Shown: piece by piece, positions 54,065 to 63,540 of the stretch | How the letters are laid out: every line of letters starts with the position of its first letter | How positions within the stretch are numbered: position 1 is the stretch's first letter | The notes under the pieces: generated by a model | What the model saw: only the letters and a program-made list of their open reading frames with translations | What the model was told of the DNA's origin: nothing | The model's database searches: none | Translations under genes and position numbers: made by a program | Assembly: GCF_014042365.1 (NCBI RefSeq) | Contig: NZ_JACEZS010000008.1 | Coordinates: 124,001 to 188,000, forward strand | Length of the DNA: 64,000 nt | From: Rugamonas fusca | GTDB taxonomy: Bacteria; Pseudomonadota; Gammaproteobacteria; Burkholderiales; Burkholderiaceae_D | Direction of reading: 5' to 3'

Positions 54065-55540
54065 CTACAAAGACTTGCGGAGACTGACTGGCGGGATTTT
54101 CAACGCTTCGCGATATTTGGCAACAGTTCGTCGCGCAATCACCATGCCTTGTTCTCCCAGCATGTCCGCAATCTTACTGTCGGATAAAGGATTTTTAGGG
54201 TCTTCAGCTCCTGTCAATTGCACGATCAGTGCCCGTATCGCCGTCGAGGAGGCTTCTCCCCCCGCTTCCGTGGCGACATGGCTACCGAAGAAATATTTCA
54301 ACTCAAACATGCCATGCGGGGTCAGCATATATTTTTGAGTTGTTACCCGAGAAATAGTGCTCTCGTGTAGTCCCAGTGTATCAGCTATTTCGCGCAACAC
54401 AAGGGGCCTCATGGCGACGGCGCCATGGGAAAAGAAATTCTTTTGCCGCTCGACGATGGCCTCCGCCACGCGCAGGATGGTGTCGAAGCGCTGGCGCATG
54501 TTCTTGATCAGCCACTTCGCTTCCTGCAGCTGCGCGCCCATGGCGCCCTCGCCCTTGCCCTGCTTGAGCAGGTTGGCGTACATGGCGTTCACGCGCAGGC
54601 GCGGCATCACGTCATTGTTCAGGCTGACCTGCCAGCCGTTGCGGGCCTTCTTCACGATCACGTCCGGCACCACGTAGTCCGACACGTCCGAGGCGAACGC
54701 GGCGCCCGGATGGGGATTGCACTGGCGGATCACGGCCTGGGCTTCGCGCAAGTCTTCGTCGTCGCACTGCAGCGCCTTCTTCAGCTTGTTGAAGTCGCGC
54801 TGGGCGAACCACGCCAGGTGCTGTTCAACGATGGTCAGCGCCATGCGCCGCGTCACCAGCGGCACGTGCGGCATGCGCTTGATCTGCAGCGCCAGGCATT
54901 CGGAGGCGTTGCGCGCGCCCACGCCCACGGGGTCGAAGCTTTGCAACAAGGTCAAGGCCGTGTGCAATTCCTCCGGCGCGATTTCCAGCTCCTCGGGCAG
55001 GCGCGCAAAGATCTCCTCCAGCGGCTCTTCCAGGTAGCCGTTCTCGTCGAGCGCGTCGATGATGATTTCCACCAGCGCGCGGTCGCGCATTTCCAGCACC
55101 GTCACCCGCATCTGCTCCATCAGGTGCTCGCGCAGCGTGCAGTGGTGCGCCTCGAGCTGGGGGCGCGCGTCCTCGTCGTCGGGGGTCTTGCCGCGGCCGG
55201 CGTCGCCCCAGTCCATCTCGCCCTCGGGCGCGCCGTCGCCTTCGCCGCCCTCGTACGGTTCGGCCTCGGCCGGCGCGGCGGCGTCCTGCTGCTGGCCGGG
55301 CGGCCCTTCGGGCGCCGCCTCGGCCGGCGCGCTGGACTGGCTGATGGCGCCGTCGGCCAGCAACCGCACCGAGTGGTCGAGCGGATCGTCCAGCCGTTCC
55401 AGCAAGGGATTGTCGGTCAGCAGCTGTTCCAGTTCCTGATGCAACTCCAGGGTGGACAATTGCAGCAGCCGGATCGACTGCTGCAGTTGTGGCGTGAGCG
55501 CCAGGTGTTGCGAGGTGCGCAGTTGCAATGACTGTTTCAT
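54065..55540 (-). CDS. rpoN: RNA polymerase sigma-54 factor
   Basis: A 491-residue alternative sigma factor for enhancer-dependent promoters. The activator-interacting region is at the N-terminus ([20 protein letters not shown]), followed by an acidic region (about 65-140), the core-binding domain (about 150-310), the helix-turn-helix (about 400-435) and the RpoN box [12 protein letters not shown] near the end. The ATG at 55540 is clear. It lies 16 bases after lptB and 74 before hpf, the classic order. Confidence 0.95.
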   Translation of the reverse strand: MKQSLQLRTSQHLALTPQLQQSIRLLQLSTLELHQELEQLLTDNPLLERLDDPLDHSVRLLADGAISQSSAPAEAAPEGPPGQQQDAAAPAEAEPYEGGEGDGAPEGEMDWGDAGRGKTPDDEDARPQLEAHHCTLREHLMEQMRVTVLEMRDRALVEIIIDALDENGYLEEPLEEIFARLPEELEIAPEELHTALTLLQSFDPVGVGARNASECLALQIKRMPHVPLVTRRMALTIVEQHLAWFAQRDFNKLKKALQCDDEDLREAQAVIRQCNPHPGAAFASDVSDYVVPDVIVKKARNGWQVSLNNDVMPRLRVNAMYANLLKQGKGEGAMGAQLQEAKWLIKNMRQRFDTILRVAEAIVERQKNFFSHGAVAMRPLVLREIADTLGLHESTISRVTTQKYMLTPHGMFELKYFFGSHVATEAGGEASSTAIRALIVQLTGAEDPKNPLSDSKIADMLGEQGMVIARRTVAKYREALKIPPVSLRKSL

Positions 55541-55556
55541 GGCTTTACTTACAACC

Positions 55557-56318
55557 TTACATACGGAAGTGTTCACCCAGATACACGCGACGCACCGATT
55601 CGTTGGCGATGATGTCGTCTGGCCGGCCTGACGCCAAAACCGTGCCCTGGTTGATGATATACGCGCGGTCGCAGATGCCCAGCGTCTCGCGCACATTGTG
55701 ATCGGTGATCAGCACACCAATGCCACGTTCCTTGAGAAAGCGCACAATGCGCTGGATCTCAATCACGGCGATCGGGTCGACCCCGGCGAAAGGTTCATCG
55801 AGCAGCACGAAGCGGGGGTTGGTGGCCAGTGCGCGCGCGATCTCGACCCGGCGCCGCTCGCCCCCGGACAGGGACAGCGCCGGATTGTCGCGCAGTTTCT
55901 CGATTTGCAGGTCGGCCAGCAGGGTATTGAGCCGTTCATCAATTTGCGCCTTGGATAAAGGCTTGCCGTTCACTTGCTGGATCTCCAGCACGGCGCGGAT
56001 ATTTTCTTCCACCGTCAGCTTGCGGAACACGGATGCTTCCTGCGGCAGGTAGGACAGGCCCATCACGGCCCGCCGGTGGATGGGCAGCGACGAGATGTCG
56101 ACGCCGGAAATGTCGATCGTGCCGGCGTCCGACGGCACCAGGCCGACGATCATGTAGAACGAGGTGGTCTTGCCGGCGCCGTTAGGGCCCAACAGGCCCA
56201 CCACTTCGCCGCACTCGACCTGCAGCGACACGTCGTGCACCACCTGGCGCTTGCCGTAGCTCTTTTGCAGACCGCGCACGATCAGGGTGCTGCCGCAGCG
56301 TTGTGTCTCCATCGTCAT
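55557..56318 (-). CDS. lptB: LPS export ABC transporter ATPase
   Basis: A 253-residue ABC ATPase that powers extraction of LPS from the inner membrane. Walker A is [15 protein letters not shown], the Q-loop [11 protein letters not shown], the signature [14 protein letters not shown], Walker [13 protein letters not shown], and the switch His is in LITDHNVRE. Its start overlaps the stop of lptA (ATGA). lptF and lptG are not in the window, as usual for this neighbourhood. Confidence 0.95.
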   Translation of the reverse strand: MTMETQRCGSTLIVRGLQKSYGKRQVVHDVSLQVECGEVVGLLGPNGAGKTTSFYMIVGLVPSDAGTIDISGVDISSLPIHRRAVMGLSYLPQEASVFRKLTVEENIRAVLEIQQVNGKPLSKAQIDERLNTLLADLQIEKLRDNPALSLSGGERRRVEIARALATNPRFVLLDEPFAGVDPIAVIEIQRIVRFLKERGIGVLITDHNVRETLGICDRAYIINQGTVLASGRPDDIIANESVRRVYLGEHFRM

Positions 56319-56887
56319 TTCCCCGCCGCCGGCACGGACGCGGCTGGCGCGGCGTTCTTGTTGGACGGCTGGATCACCATGGTGCCGCGGCCCGCGCCCG
56401 GCTTGCTCTCGCCGGTGGCCGTGTTCTTGACCGAGAAGAATTCCTTGCGGCTGTCGTAGGAGATGAACTCGCCGCGCACCTCGTCGCTAGGCTTGCCCGC
56501 CTCCAGGCGCCGGATCTGGGCGTTGGAGAACAGCTTGACCAGTTCCGTCTTGCCGTCGTATTCGATGCGGTCGGCCTGGCCTTCCACCCACTGGTCGCCT
56601 TCGCCGTCACGCTTCTGGCGGAACGTGGCGGGCGTGCCGGGGGTGCTGGTCATGGTCACGTACTGGTAGCCTTCCGGGTCTTCCTTCATGACGGCCTTGG
56701 GCGACTTCATCTGCAGCGTGCCGCGCGTGAGGATCACGTTGCCGATGGCGGTCTTGGTCTGCTTGACGTCGTCCACTTCGAGCTGGTCGAACTTGATTTC
56801 GGTCGGCTTGCTGGAGTCCGCTTTCTCGGCGTGGGCCAGGCCGGCCGCCGCCCACAGCAGGGCGGCCGACAGGATTAATTTGTTCAT
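56315..56887 (-). CDS. lptA: LPS transport periplasmic protein LptA
   Basis: A 190-residue periplasmic bridge protein carrying LPS between membranes. The signal peptide is [20 protein letters not shown]; mature beta-jellyroll repeats begin [20 protein letters not shown] and include [22 protein letters not shown] split by a loop. The C-terminal tail is Ala/Pro-rich. It sits between lptC (16 bases) and lptB (overlapping), all on the minus strand. Confidence 0.92.
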   Translation of the reverse strand: MNKLILSAALLWAAAGLAHAEKADSSKPTEIKFDQLEVDDVKQTKTAIGNVILTRGTLQMKSPKAVMKEDPEGYQYVTMTSTPGTPATFRQKRDGEGDQWVEGQADRIEYDGKTELVKLFSNAQIRRLEAGKPSDEVRGEFISYDSRKEFFSVKNTATGESKPGAGRGTMVIQPSNKNAAPAASVPAAGK

Positions 56888-56903
56888 TGCGAGTCCGTTC
56901 TAT

Positions 56904-57497
56904 TCAATGCGCCGCCCGCGGCGGCAGGTGGATCTGGCCGCGCCCGCCCAGCTGGATCTGGCGCGTGGCGTTGTCGGCCTTCATGCCGGTGCCGCTGGCG
57001 CTGGACGCGCCCAGTTGCAGCGTGACCGGCTGGTCCGTTTCCATTTTCTCGTCGTCCGGGTACAAGGTCAGCGCGGACGTGTTCATTTGCATGGCCTCGC
57101 TGGTGGCCGTGGCCGGACGGTCGATGCGCACGTCCCCCGTGAGCTTGACGCGGCTGTTGTCCTGGTCCACGCGCGCCTGCCGGGCGCGCACGTTCATGGG
57201 CGGCTGGTCGCCCGACAGGCTGTGCACCGTCGGGTGTTCCACGTCGGACGAATCATCGGCCGGGTGGTGGGTCAGCTTGTCGCCGGCGATGATGTAGCTG
57301 GGCTGGCCGGCCTGGTTCAGGCGCACGAAGCTGAAGCGCTCGATGATGTAATCAGGCTCGTTGCGGTGGCTGTCCTCCTCGGCCTGGCGGCCGGCCTGGT
57401 TGACCACCTGTACCAGCCAGAACGTGCCGAGCGCGAACGCCACCCCGAACAACATGATCAGGGACAGGCGCCAGCGGTGTGCGGTCTTCTTATGCAT
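56904..57497 (-). CDS. lptC: LPS export system protein LptC
   Basis: A 197-residue bitopic protein that receives LPS from LptB2FG. One N-terminal transmembrane helix (SLIMLFGVAFALGTFWLV, about 12-30) is followed by the periplasmic beta-jellyroll with DYIIERFSFVRLNQAG and ARQARVDQDNSRVKLTGDV split at the strand turn. It overlaps nothing and stands between kdsC and lptA with 9- and 16-base gaps. Confidence 0.9.
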   Translation of the reverse strand: MHKKTAHRWRLSLIMLFGVAFALGTFWLVQVVNQAGRQAEEDSHRNEPDYIIERFSFVRLNQAGQPSYIIAGDKLTHHPADDSSDVEHPTVHSLSGDQPPMNVRARQARVDQDNSRVKLTGDVRIDRPATATSEAMQMNTSALTLYPDDEKMETDQPVTLQLGASSASGTGMKADNATRQIQLGGRGQIHLPPRAAH

Positions 57498-57506
57498 GGT
57501 GTGGCC

Positions 57507-58046
57507 TCAGACCAGGAACTGCGCCATGATCTTGTCGTAGTTGCCCTGCGCGCGCAGCAGGAATTCGCACACTTCGCGCACGGCGCCGCGGCCGCCCGAC
57601 GCTTCCGTCACATGGTGCGCGCGGCTCACCACGTCGGCGCGGCCATTGGGCACGGCCACGGCGAAGCCGACCCGGCTCAGGATGGGCAGGTCGACCACGT
57701 CGTCGCCGATGAAGCCCACCTGCTCGGCCGTCAATCCCGTCTTTTCCAGCAGGGCGTTGAACGGCGTGAGCTTGTCGTGCCCGCCCTGGTGCAGGAAGGC
57801 GATGCCCAGGTCGGCCGCCCGCTTGACCACCTGCGGCGACACGCGCGCGCTGATGATGGCCGTCTGCACGCCCGATTCCTGCAGCAGCTTGATGCCCAGG
57901 CCATCGTGCACGTTGAAGGTCTTGAGCGCCTCGCCGTCGGCGCCGTAGTGCAGGCTGCCGTCCGTGAGCACGCCGTCCACGTCGAAGATCATCAGCTTGA
58001 CCTTGGCGGCGCGGGCCACGTTTTCCAGCTTGTAGGCGTCCTTCAT
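57507..58046 (-). CDS. kdsC: 3-deoxy-D-manno-octulosonate-8-phosphate phosphatase
   Basis: A 179-residue HAD-family phosphatase of the C0 type making free Kdo. The nucleophile motif is IFDVDGVLTDG (about 20-30), motif II Ser/Thr and Lys are in TAIISARVS and QGGHDKLTPF, and motif III is GFIGDDVVDLPI. It acts as a tetramer. Its start overlaps the kdsD stop by one base (TGATG), and lptC follows 9 bases later. Confidence 0.93.
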   Translation of the reverse strand: MKDAYKLENVARAAKVKLMIFDVDGVLTDGSLHYGADGEALKTFNVHDGLGIKLLQESGVQTAIISARVSPQVVKRAADLGIAFLHQGGHDKLTPFNALLEKTGLTAEQVGFIGDDVVDLPILSRVGFAVAVPNGRADVVSRAHHVTEASGGRGAVREVCEFLLRAQGNYDKIMAQFLV

Positions 58047-59077
58047 CAGATCACCTTGGCGCGGGTCAGGTCGTGGATGTGCAGGGCGCCCACCAGCTTG
58101 CCCGCCTCGTCCACCACCAGCATCTGGTTGATGCGGAACTGCTCCATCACGGCCACGGCGTCCACGGCCAGCTTCTCGGCCGTGATGGAGCGCGGGTTGG
58201 CGTGCATGACGTCGCGGATCACGACCTGGGTGAAGTCCTGCACCTTCTCTATCATGCGGCGCAAGTCGCCGTCCGTGAACACGCCGATCGGGCGGCCGTC
58301 CGCGTCCACGATGGCCGTCATGCCCATGCCCTTCTGGGTGATCTCCAGCAGTGCGTCGGTCAGCTTGACGTCGGCCGTCACGCGCGGCACGTCGGCGCCG
58401 CTGCGCATCACGTCGCGCACGTGGGTCAGCAAACGGCGGCCCAGGGCGCCGCCCGGATGGGAGCGGGCAAAATCCTCTTCCTTGAAACCGCGCAGGTCCA
58501 GCAGGGCCACGGCCAGCGCGTCGCCCAGCGCCAGCGTGACGGTGGTGGAGGCCGTGGGCGCCAGGTTCAGCGGGCACGCTTCCTTGGCCACGGACACGTC
58601 CAGGTGCACGTCGGCCAGCTGCGCCAGGCTGGAGCCGGGCTTGCCCGTCATCGAGATCAGGGCGCTGCCCATGCGCTTGACGACGGGCAGGATGGCCATC
58701 AGTTCCGCGCTTTCGCCCGAGTAGGAAATGGCGATGAAAGCATCGTCGGCCGTCACCATGCCCAGGTCGCCGTGGGCCGCCTCGGCCGGGTGCACGAACA
58801 GGGCCGGGGTGCCGGTCGAGGCCAGCGTGGCGGCGATCTTGCGCGCGATGTGGCCGGATTTGCCGATGCCGGACACGACGACGCGGCCCTTGCAGTTGAG
58901 CAGCAGCGCCACGGCGCGGCCCACGCTGTCGTCCGTGGCCAGGCGCGCGTGCAGGGCGGCGATGGCGTCGCCTTCGATCTGCAACGTCTCGCGGGCCAGT
59001 TCCAGCGCCCGGCTGGCGGTGGCCGGGTCAATTCGATCAAAAGCTTTCAGCATTGTTTTTTCATGGGTTACACTCAT
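58046..59077 (-). CDS. kdsD: Arabinose-5-phosphate isomerase
   Basis: A 343-residue enzyme converting ribulose-5-phosphate to arabinose-5-phosphate, the first step to Kdo. The SIS domain (about 40-175) has VVVSGIGKSGHIARK and FIAISYSGESAELM; two CBS domains follow (VRDVMRSG, FTDGDLRRMIEK; VIRDVMHAN, MLVVDEAGKLVG). Starts at 59077 and 59053 are both possible; I use the first. It heads the kdsD-kdsC-lpt-rpoN-hpf transcription unit and is divergent from the antiporter gene. Confidence 0.92.
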   Translation of the reverse strand: MSVTHEKTMLKAFDRIDPATASRALELARETLQIEGDAIAALHARLATDDSVGRAVALLLNCKGRVVVSGIGKSGHIARKIAATLASTGTPALFVHPAEAAHGDLGMVTADDAFIAISYSGESAELMAILPVVKRMGSALISMTGKPGSSLAQLADVHLDVSVAKEACPLNLAPTASTTVTLALGDALAVALLDLRGFKEEDFARSHPGGALGRRLLTHVRDVMRSGADVPRVTADVKLTDALLEITQKGMGMTAIVDADGRPIGVFTDGDLRRMIEKVQDFTQVVIRDVMHANPRSITAEKLAVDAVAVMEQFRINQMLVVDEAGKLVGALHIHDLTRAKVI

Positions 59078-59172
59078 GCCGAAAGTATAGCCGAATTGGG
59101 TAAGCAAAAAACTTGCCAGTGGTAACAAAGGCTGACAAACAACGGAATCCCCTACCCTTGAGTCGGATATAA

Positions 59173-61152
59173 ATGTTTTCTTCCCTGGAACTGACACTCC
59201 TGTTGCTGGGCGCGGCCGTGCTCGGCGTGGTCGCCTTCCGGATGATGCACATGCCCCCCATGCTGGGCTACCTGGCCGTGGGCATATTGATCGGCCCCCA
59301 CGCGCTGGGACTGGCCGAGCAGAATGAAGCCAGCCAGACGCTGGCCGAATTCGGTGTCGTGTTCCTGATGTTCTCGATCGGGCTGGAATTTTCCACCGCC
59401 AAGCTGATGGCCATGCGCAGCATCGTGTTCGGGCTGGGCATGGCGCAGGTGGGGTTCACCATCGCGCTGGCCATGGGCTTTGGCTGGGCCATCGGCCACG
59501 TGCTGCCGGCCAGCTTGCACCTGGGCTGGCAGGGCGCGCTGGCGCTGGGCGCGACCATGGCCATGTCGTCCACCGCCATCGTCTCCAAGATGCTGACCGA
59601 GCGGCTGGAGCTGGAAAGCGCCCATGGCCGCAAGATCATCGGCATCCTGCTGTTCCAGGATCTGGCCGTGGTGCCGCTGCTGATCCTGATCCCGTCGCTG
59701 ACGGAGCAGCCCGACCGCCTGCTCGAAACGCTGGGCTGGGCCGGCGTCAAGGCCGTGGGCGTGCTGGTGCTGCTGCTGTTCCTGGGCCAGAAGCTGATGC
59801 GCGGCTGGTTCACCATCGTCGTCAAGCGCCGCTCGCAGGAACTGTTCATGCTCAACCTGCTCTTGGTGACGCTGGGCGCGGCCTGGATCACGGAGCGGGC
59901 CGGCCTGTCGCTGGCATTGGGCGCGTTCGTGGCCGGCATGCTGATCTCGGAAACGGAATACAAGCACCAGGTGGAAGAAGACATCAAGCCGTTCCGCGAC
60001 GTGCTGCTGGGACTGTTCTTCATCACCATCGGCATGCTGCTCAACGTGCGCCTGGTGCTGGAGAACTGGTGGCTGGTGCTGCTGTTGCTGGTGGGACCCG
60101 TGCTGCTCAAGTTCGCGCTGATCGCCGGCCTGGCCAAGCTGTACGGCGCCACCGACGGCGTGGCCCTGCGCACCGGCCTGGCGCTGGCCCAGGCCGGCGA
60201 ATTCGGCTTCGTGCTGCTCAACCTGGCCGGCGGCAGCCATGTGCTGGCGCCGGACGTGGTGCAGGTGGTGCTGGCCTCGATGGTGCTGTCGATGCTGGCC
60301 GCGCCGTTCATCATCGCCAAGTCCGACCAGATCGTGATGAAGGTGTCGAGCAATGAATGGATGATGCAGTCGCTGGCGCTGACCAAGATCGCCAGCCGCA
60401 CCATGTCGACCCAGAAGCACGTGATCCTGGCCGGCTTCGGCCGCAGCGGCCAGAGCCTGGCCACCTTGCTGGGCGAGGAAAAGATCGCCTACCACGCGCT
60501 GGACCTGGACCCGGAGCGGGTGCAGGAGGCGCAAACGGCCGGCGCCAACGTGTCCTACGGCGACGCGGCCCGGCGCGAAAGCCTGGTGGCGGCCGGCATC
60601 TACCGCGCCAGCGCTGTCGTCATCACCTATGCCAGCACGCCATCGGCGCTCAAGGTGCTGCACCTGGTGCACGAGCTGGCGCCCACCTTGCCCGTGATCG
60701 TGCGCGCGCACGACGACACGGACCTGGACCGGCTGAAGGCGGCCGGCGCGACGGAAGTGGTGCCGGAACTGATGGAAGGCAGCTTGATGCTGGCCTCGCA
60801 CGCGCTGGTGATGCTGGGCGTGCCGCTGCGGCGCGTGGTGCACCGGGTGCAGACGGCGCGCGAGGAACGCTACGCCTCGCTGCGCGGCTACTTCCACGGC
60901 GCCAGCGACAGCAGCGAGGAGGCGGACCTGGTGCGCCTGCATTCGGTCACGCTGAGCGAAGGCGCGGCCGCCATCGGCAAGTCGCTCGGCGAGCTGAAGC
61001 TGGAGGACACGGGCGCGGAAGTGGCCAGCATCCGGCGCGGCATGGGCCGGCTGGAAGTGGACGCCCAGACCATGCTGGCGCCCGACGATGTGGTGGTGGT
61101 GCGCGGCGCGGCCGATGCCGTGAGCCGGGCCGAAAGCCGGCTGCTGCGTTAA
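59173..61152 (+). CDS. Kef/CPA2-type cation-proton antiporter with TrkA domains
   Basis: A 659-residue inner-membrane transporter. About twelve helices (residues 5-385) carry the CPA2 motifs LGYLAVGILIGPHAL, FGVVFLMFSIGLEFS, and FQDLAVVPLLIL. A TrkA-N/RCK domain follows (about 410-525, HVILAGFGRSGQSLATLL, binding NAD(H) or nucleotide), then a TrkA-C domain (about 570-655). It exchanges K+ or Na+ for H+. The ATG at 59173 is 95 bases divergent from kdsD. No Kef ancillary subunit gene is adjacent. Confidence 0.9.
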   Translation: MFSSLELTLLLLGAAVLGVVAFRMMHMPPMLGYLAVGILIGPHALGLAEQNEASQTLAEFGVVFLMFSIGLEFSTAKLMAMRSIVFGLGMAQVGFTIALAMGFGWAIGHVLPASLHLGWQGALALGATMAMSSTAIVSKMLTERLELESAHGRKIIGILLFQDLAVVPLLILIPSLTEQPDRLLETLGWAGVKAVGVLVLLLFLGQKLMRGWFTIVVKRRSQELFMLNLLLVTLGAAWITERAGLSLALGAFVAGMLISETEYKHQVEEDIKPFRDVLLGLFFITIGMLLNVRLVLENWWLVLLLLVGPVLLKFALIAGLAKLYGATDGVALRTGLALAQAGEFGFVLLNLAGGSHVLAPDVVQVVLASMVLSMLAAPFIIAKSDQIVMKVSSNEWMMQSLALTKIASRTMSTQKHVILAGFGRSGQSLATLLGEEKIAYHALDLDPERVQEAQTAGANVSYGDAARRESLVAAGIYRASAVVITYASTPSALKVLHLVHELAPTLPVIVRAHDDTDLDRLKAAGATEVVPELMEGSLMLASHALVMLGVPLRRVVHRVQTAREERYASLRGYFHGASDSSEEADLVRLHSVTLSEGAAAIGKSLGELKLEDTGAEVASIRRGMGRLEVDAQTMLAPDDVVVVRGAADAVSRAESRLLR

Positions 61153-61155
61153 GCG

Positions 61156-61235
61156 AAAAGCGGGGTCAAAGAAAGCGGGGTCAGGTCCGGCATCGCGCCA
61201 CCGATTTGGCAGGTTGCCGGACCTGACCCCGCTTT
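61156..61235. repeat. REP-like palindrome (family aagcggggtcaggtccgg)
   Basis: A perfect 20-bp inverted repeat at 61172-61191 and 61216-61235, preceded by a partial copy (61156-61168), fills the 85-base gap between the convergent antiporter and diguanylate cyclase genes. It reaches to within three bases of the cyclase stop. It may double as a bidirectional terminator. Confidence 0.8.
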
Positions 61236-61237
61236 TC

Positions 61238-62407
61238 TCAGGCGGGCAAGTGGCGGATCACGCGATTGCGCCCGCCCTCCTTGGCCTGGTACAAGGCGCC
61301 GTCGGCGCGCGCGAGCAGGTCGCGCGCCACCAGTTCCGGTTCGCCCACGGCCTGGTCGGGATCAAGACAGGCCACGCCGATCGACACGGTGACGGACAGG
61401 CGCACTTCCTGCGTCAGGCCGATCAGCGTGCCGGCCACGCTGGCGCGAATGCGCTCGGCCACGAAGGCGGCGCTATCGAGGTCCGCATCGATCAATAACA
61501 CAACGAATTCCTCGCCGCCAAAACGGGCCAGCGCGTCCGACAAGCGCAACTCGTCCTTGATGCGGCCCGCCACTTCGCGCAGCACATCGTCGCCGCCCTG
61601 GTGGCCCACGGTGTCGTTGACGCGCTTGAAGTGGTCGATATCGATGAACATCAGCGAGATCGGGTAGCGCTGGCGCCGCGCGCGCGCGATCTCCTCGAGC
61701 AGCCGCCGGTCCAGGTAGCGCCGGTTGTAGACGCCCGTGAGCGAATCGGTCAGGCCGATGTACTTGAGCATCTCATTACTGATCACGTTTTCCAGGCAGA
61801 TGGCGATAATGGATGCCATGTGCTCGATGAAGTCCGTGCCCAGGCTGGGCGTGAAGCGGGTCGGGTCCACGCTGCCCAGATTGAGGCAACCGATGATGCG
61901 CTTGTTGCGCATCAGCGGCACCAGGGCCACGCTTTGCAGCCCGGCCGGCGCGTTGGGGAACGGCAGCGCGTGGCGCGCGGGATCGTACATGCCCAGCAGC
62001 GGCTTGGGCGCCGGCGTGCTGGCGTTACGCCGGCCCAGGTCGAAGCCCAGTTCATCGACCTGCTCGACGAAAATCAGATGCGGAAAATCAGCGAACACCA
62101 CGCCCAGCTTGCCCATCACGGTGCGGATGTCGGCATCCTCGTCGATCAGGGTCAGCGTCACGCTTTCCAGTTCCGAGATCACGGGCAGGTTGCGGAAGAT
62201 GGTGCCCACCAGTTCCGGGAAGGTGCCGGCCCCCACGATGTCGAGGTCGAACGCCTGGTGGCGGCACATGATCGAGTGGTTGCGCTCGGCCTGCTCCAGC
62301 AGGTAGGCCATGCGCGCGCGCAGCGCCTGGTTCTCCGCCGCCAGCTCGCTGGCCCGCGTGGCGGGATCAGCGTGGGACGGCATCGCGCCGGTGACAGTGT
62401 GCGTCAT
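61238..62407 (-). CDS. Diguanylate cyclase with DUF484/GAF-type sensor
   Basis: A 389-residue soluble cyclic-di-GMP synthase. An N-terminal coiled coil (about 15-45, ASELAAENQALRARM) leads to a DUF484/GAF-like domain (about 50-210, with PLMRNKRIIGCLNLGS), then a GGDEF domain (about 225-385) with active RFGGEEF and an RxxD inhibitory site (RLSD) five residues before it. The ATG at 62407 is the first real start; three codons upstream is only TTG. Ligand unknown; it is a second cyclase in the window. Confidence 0.88.
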   Translation of the reverse strand: MTHTVTGAMPSHADPATRASELAAENQALRARMAYLLEQAERNHSIMCRHQAFDLDIVGAGTFPELVGTIFRNLPVISELESVTLTLIDEDADIRTVMGKLGVVFADFPHLIFVEQVDELGFDLGRRNASTPAPKPLLGMYDPARHALPFPNAPAGLQSVALVPLMRNKRIIGCLNLGSVDPTRFTPSLGTDFIEHMASIIAICLENVISNEMLKYIGLTDSLTGVYNRRYLDRRLLEEIARARRQRYPISLMFIDIDHFKRVNDTVGHQGGDDVLREVAGRIKDELRLSDALARFGGEEFVVLLIDADLDSAAFVAERIRASVAGTLIGLTQEVRLSVTVSIGVACLDPDQAVGEPELVARDLLARADGALYQAKEGGRNRVIRHLPA

Positions 62408-62536
62408 AAAAACCAACCCTTACTCGATAGCGACTATGACCAGTAACCAGGCCGGATCGTGACGGAATTGACCATCCGGCAGATTACAACATTACGCCAA
62501 GAAACAGAGGTTGGAAATGCCAAAAAGTAAATTCAA

Positions 62537-63391
62537 TTACAAAAACGCCAATTCAACATCGACTTCCTGGCCCAGCCGTATGCGCTGGCCGGCGCCGGCC
62601 ATGACGATGGCATTCATGCCGAAGCAAATCGCGCCATCGAGCTCCGGCTTGGCGCGGTAGCTGCGCAACAGGTCCACGGGATCGGGGCCGATCTGGGCCG
62701 TATCCTGGTCCACGGACGGGATCGGGCAGCGCGAGCACGGCTTGACGGGCCGCAGTTCCGCCTCGCCCAAACGGTAGGCGGCCGCGTAGTCTTCCTCGAA
62801 CGCTTCGAGGCCGGCGATGACGAGATTGGGGCGGAAGCGGTTCATGGGCACGGGGTCGCGGCCGGCCGCCACCAGGCGCGCGTTGAGGTCGTCCAGCGAG
62901 GCGGCGCCGGCCACCAGCACCGGGTAACCGTCCGAGAACAGGGTGGTGGCAGCCACGCCCTGGGTCCACTTCTCGCTGACCTTGCGCAGCGCGTCCGCGT
63001 GGAAGCGCACCAGCCGGCACGGCACGCCGATGGCGTTGCTGAACCAGGTGGCCGTGAGCGCGTCACAATCGTAGGCCAGCACGCTGTCGTCCCACACCTG
63101 CACGGTGCGCGCGACGGCCTGCTCGGGATGGGGCAAGCCCAGTGGAATCTCCAGCCGCAGCATGCCGGGCGCGCGCAACTCCAGCGTTTCGCCCTTCAGG
63201 CGCGGCACGATCAGGGCCATGCGCGGATGCTCGCGCTGGGTCATGAAGCGCCCTGCTGCATCAACCACCATCCATTCGCGGTCGTAGATGTGCTGGGTCA
63301 TCAGACCCGCTTCGGTCAGCGTGGCTTCCTGCAGTGACAGGCCGGCGCAGGATTTGATGGGATAGAGGGTGATGGCGGTCAGCGTCGGCAT
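62537..63391 (-). CDS. MOSC-domain protein
   Basis: A 284-residue molybdenum-cofactor-sulfurase-C-type protein. MOSC_N covers about 1-120 (ITLYPIKSCAG to DREWMVVDAAGRFMTQRE) and the MOSC domain about 130-284 with NRFRPNLVIAGLEAFEEDYA split at the loop and the Mo-ligand Cys region PCSRCPIPSVDQDT. Members reduce N-hydroxylated or S-oxide compounds with a molybdenum cofactor (YcbX/mARC-like), though without the ferredoxin tail of YcbX. No partner gene is adjacent. Confidence 0.85.
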   Translation of the reverse strand: MPTLTAITLYPIKSCAGLSLQEATLTEAGLMTQHIYDREWMVVDAAGRFMTQREHPRMALIVPRLKGETLELRAPGMLRLEIPLGLPHPEQAVARTVQVWDDSVLAYDCDALTATWFSNAIGVPCRLVRFHADALRKVSEKWTQGVAATTLFSDGYPVLVAGAASLDDLNARLVAAGRDPVPMNRFRPNLVIAGLEAFEEDYAAAYRLGEAELRPVKPCSRCPIPSVDQDTAQIGPDPVDLLRSYRAKPELDGAICFGMNAIVMAGAGQRIRLGQEVDVELAFL

Positions 63392-63460
63392 ACGGCACGT
63401 GGCGGCGCAGTGAGCGCCGCGGCAAGGTTGTCCAAAAGTGAAGTATGGCAGAAAGCGCGC

Positions 63461-63490
63461 AAGGTGTCAGACCGTGGGGCCTGGCACCTT
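63461..63490. repeat. REP-like inverted repeat (family aaggtgtcag)
   Basis: aaggtgtcag (63461-63470) and ctggcacctt (63481-63490) pair over ten positions with one G-T, around accgtggggc, in the 149-base gap between two minus-strand genes. A further partial gacacc copy follows. It differs from the other REP-like families in the window. Confidence 0.55.
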
Positions 63491-63540
63491 GACGTGACAC
63501 CTGCACCGCCTTGCTGCGCCGGGCCGCGCAGCGCGGGCGC

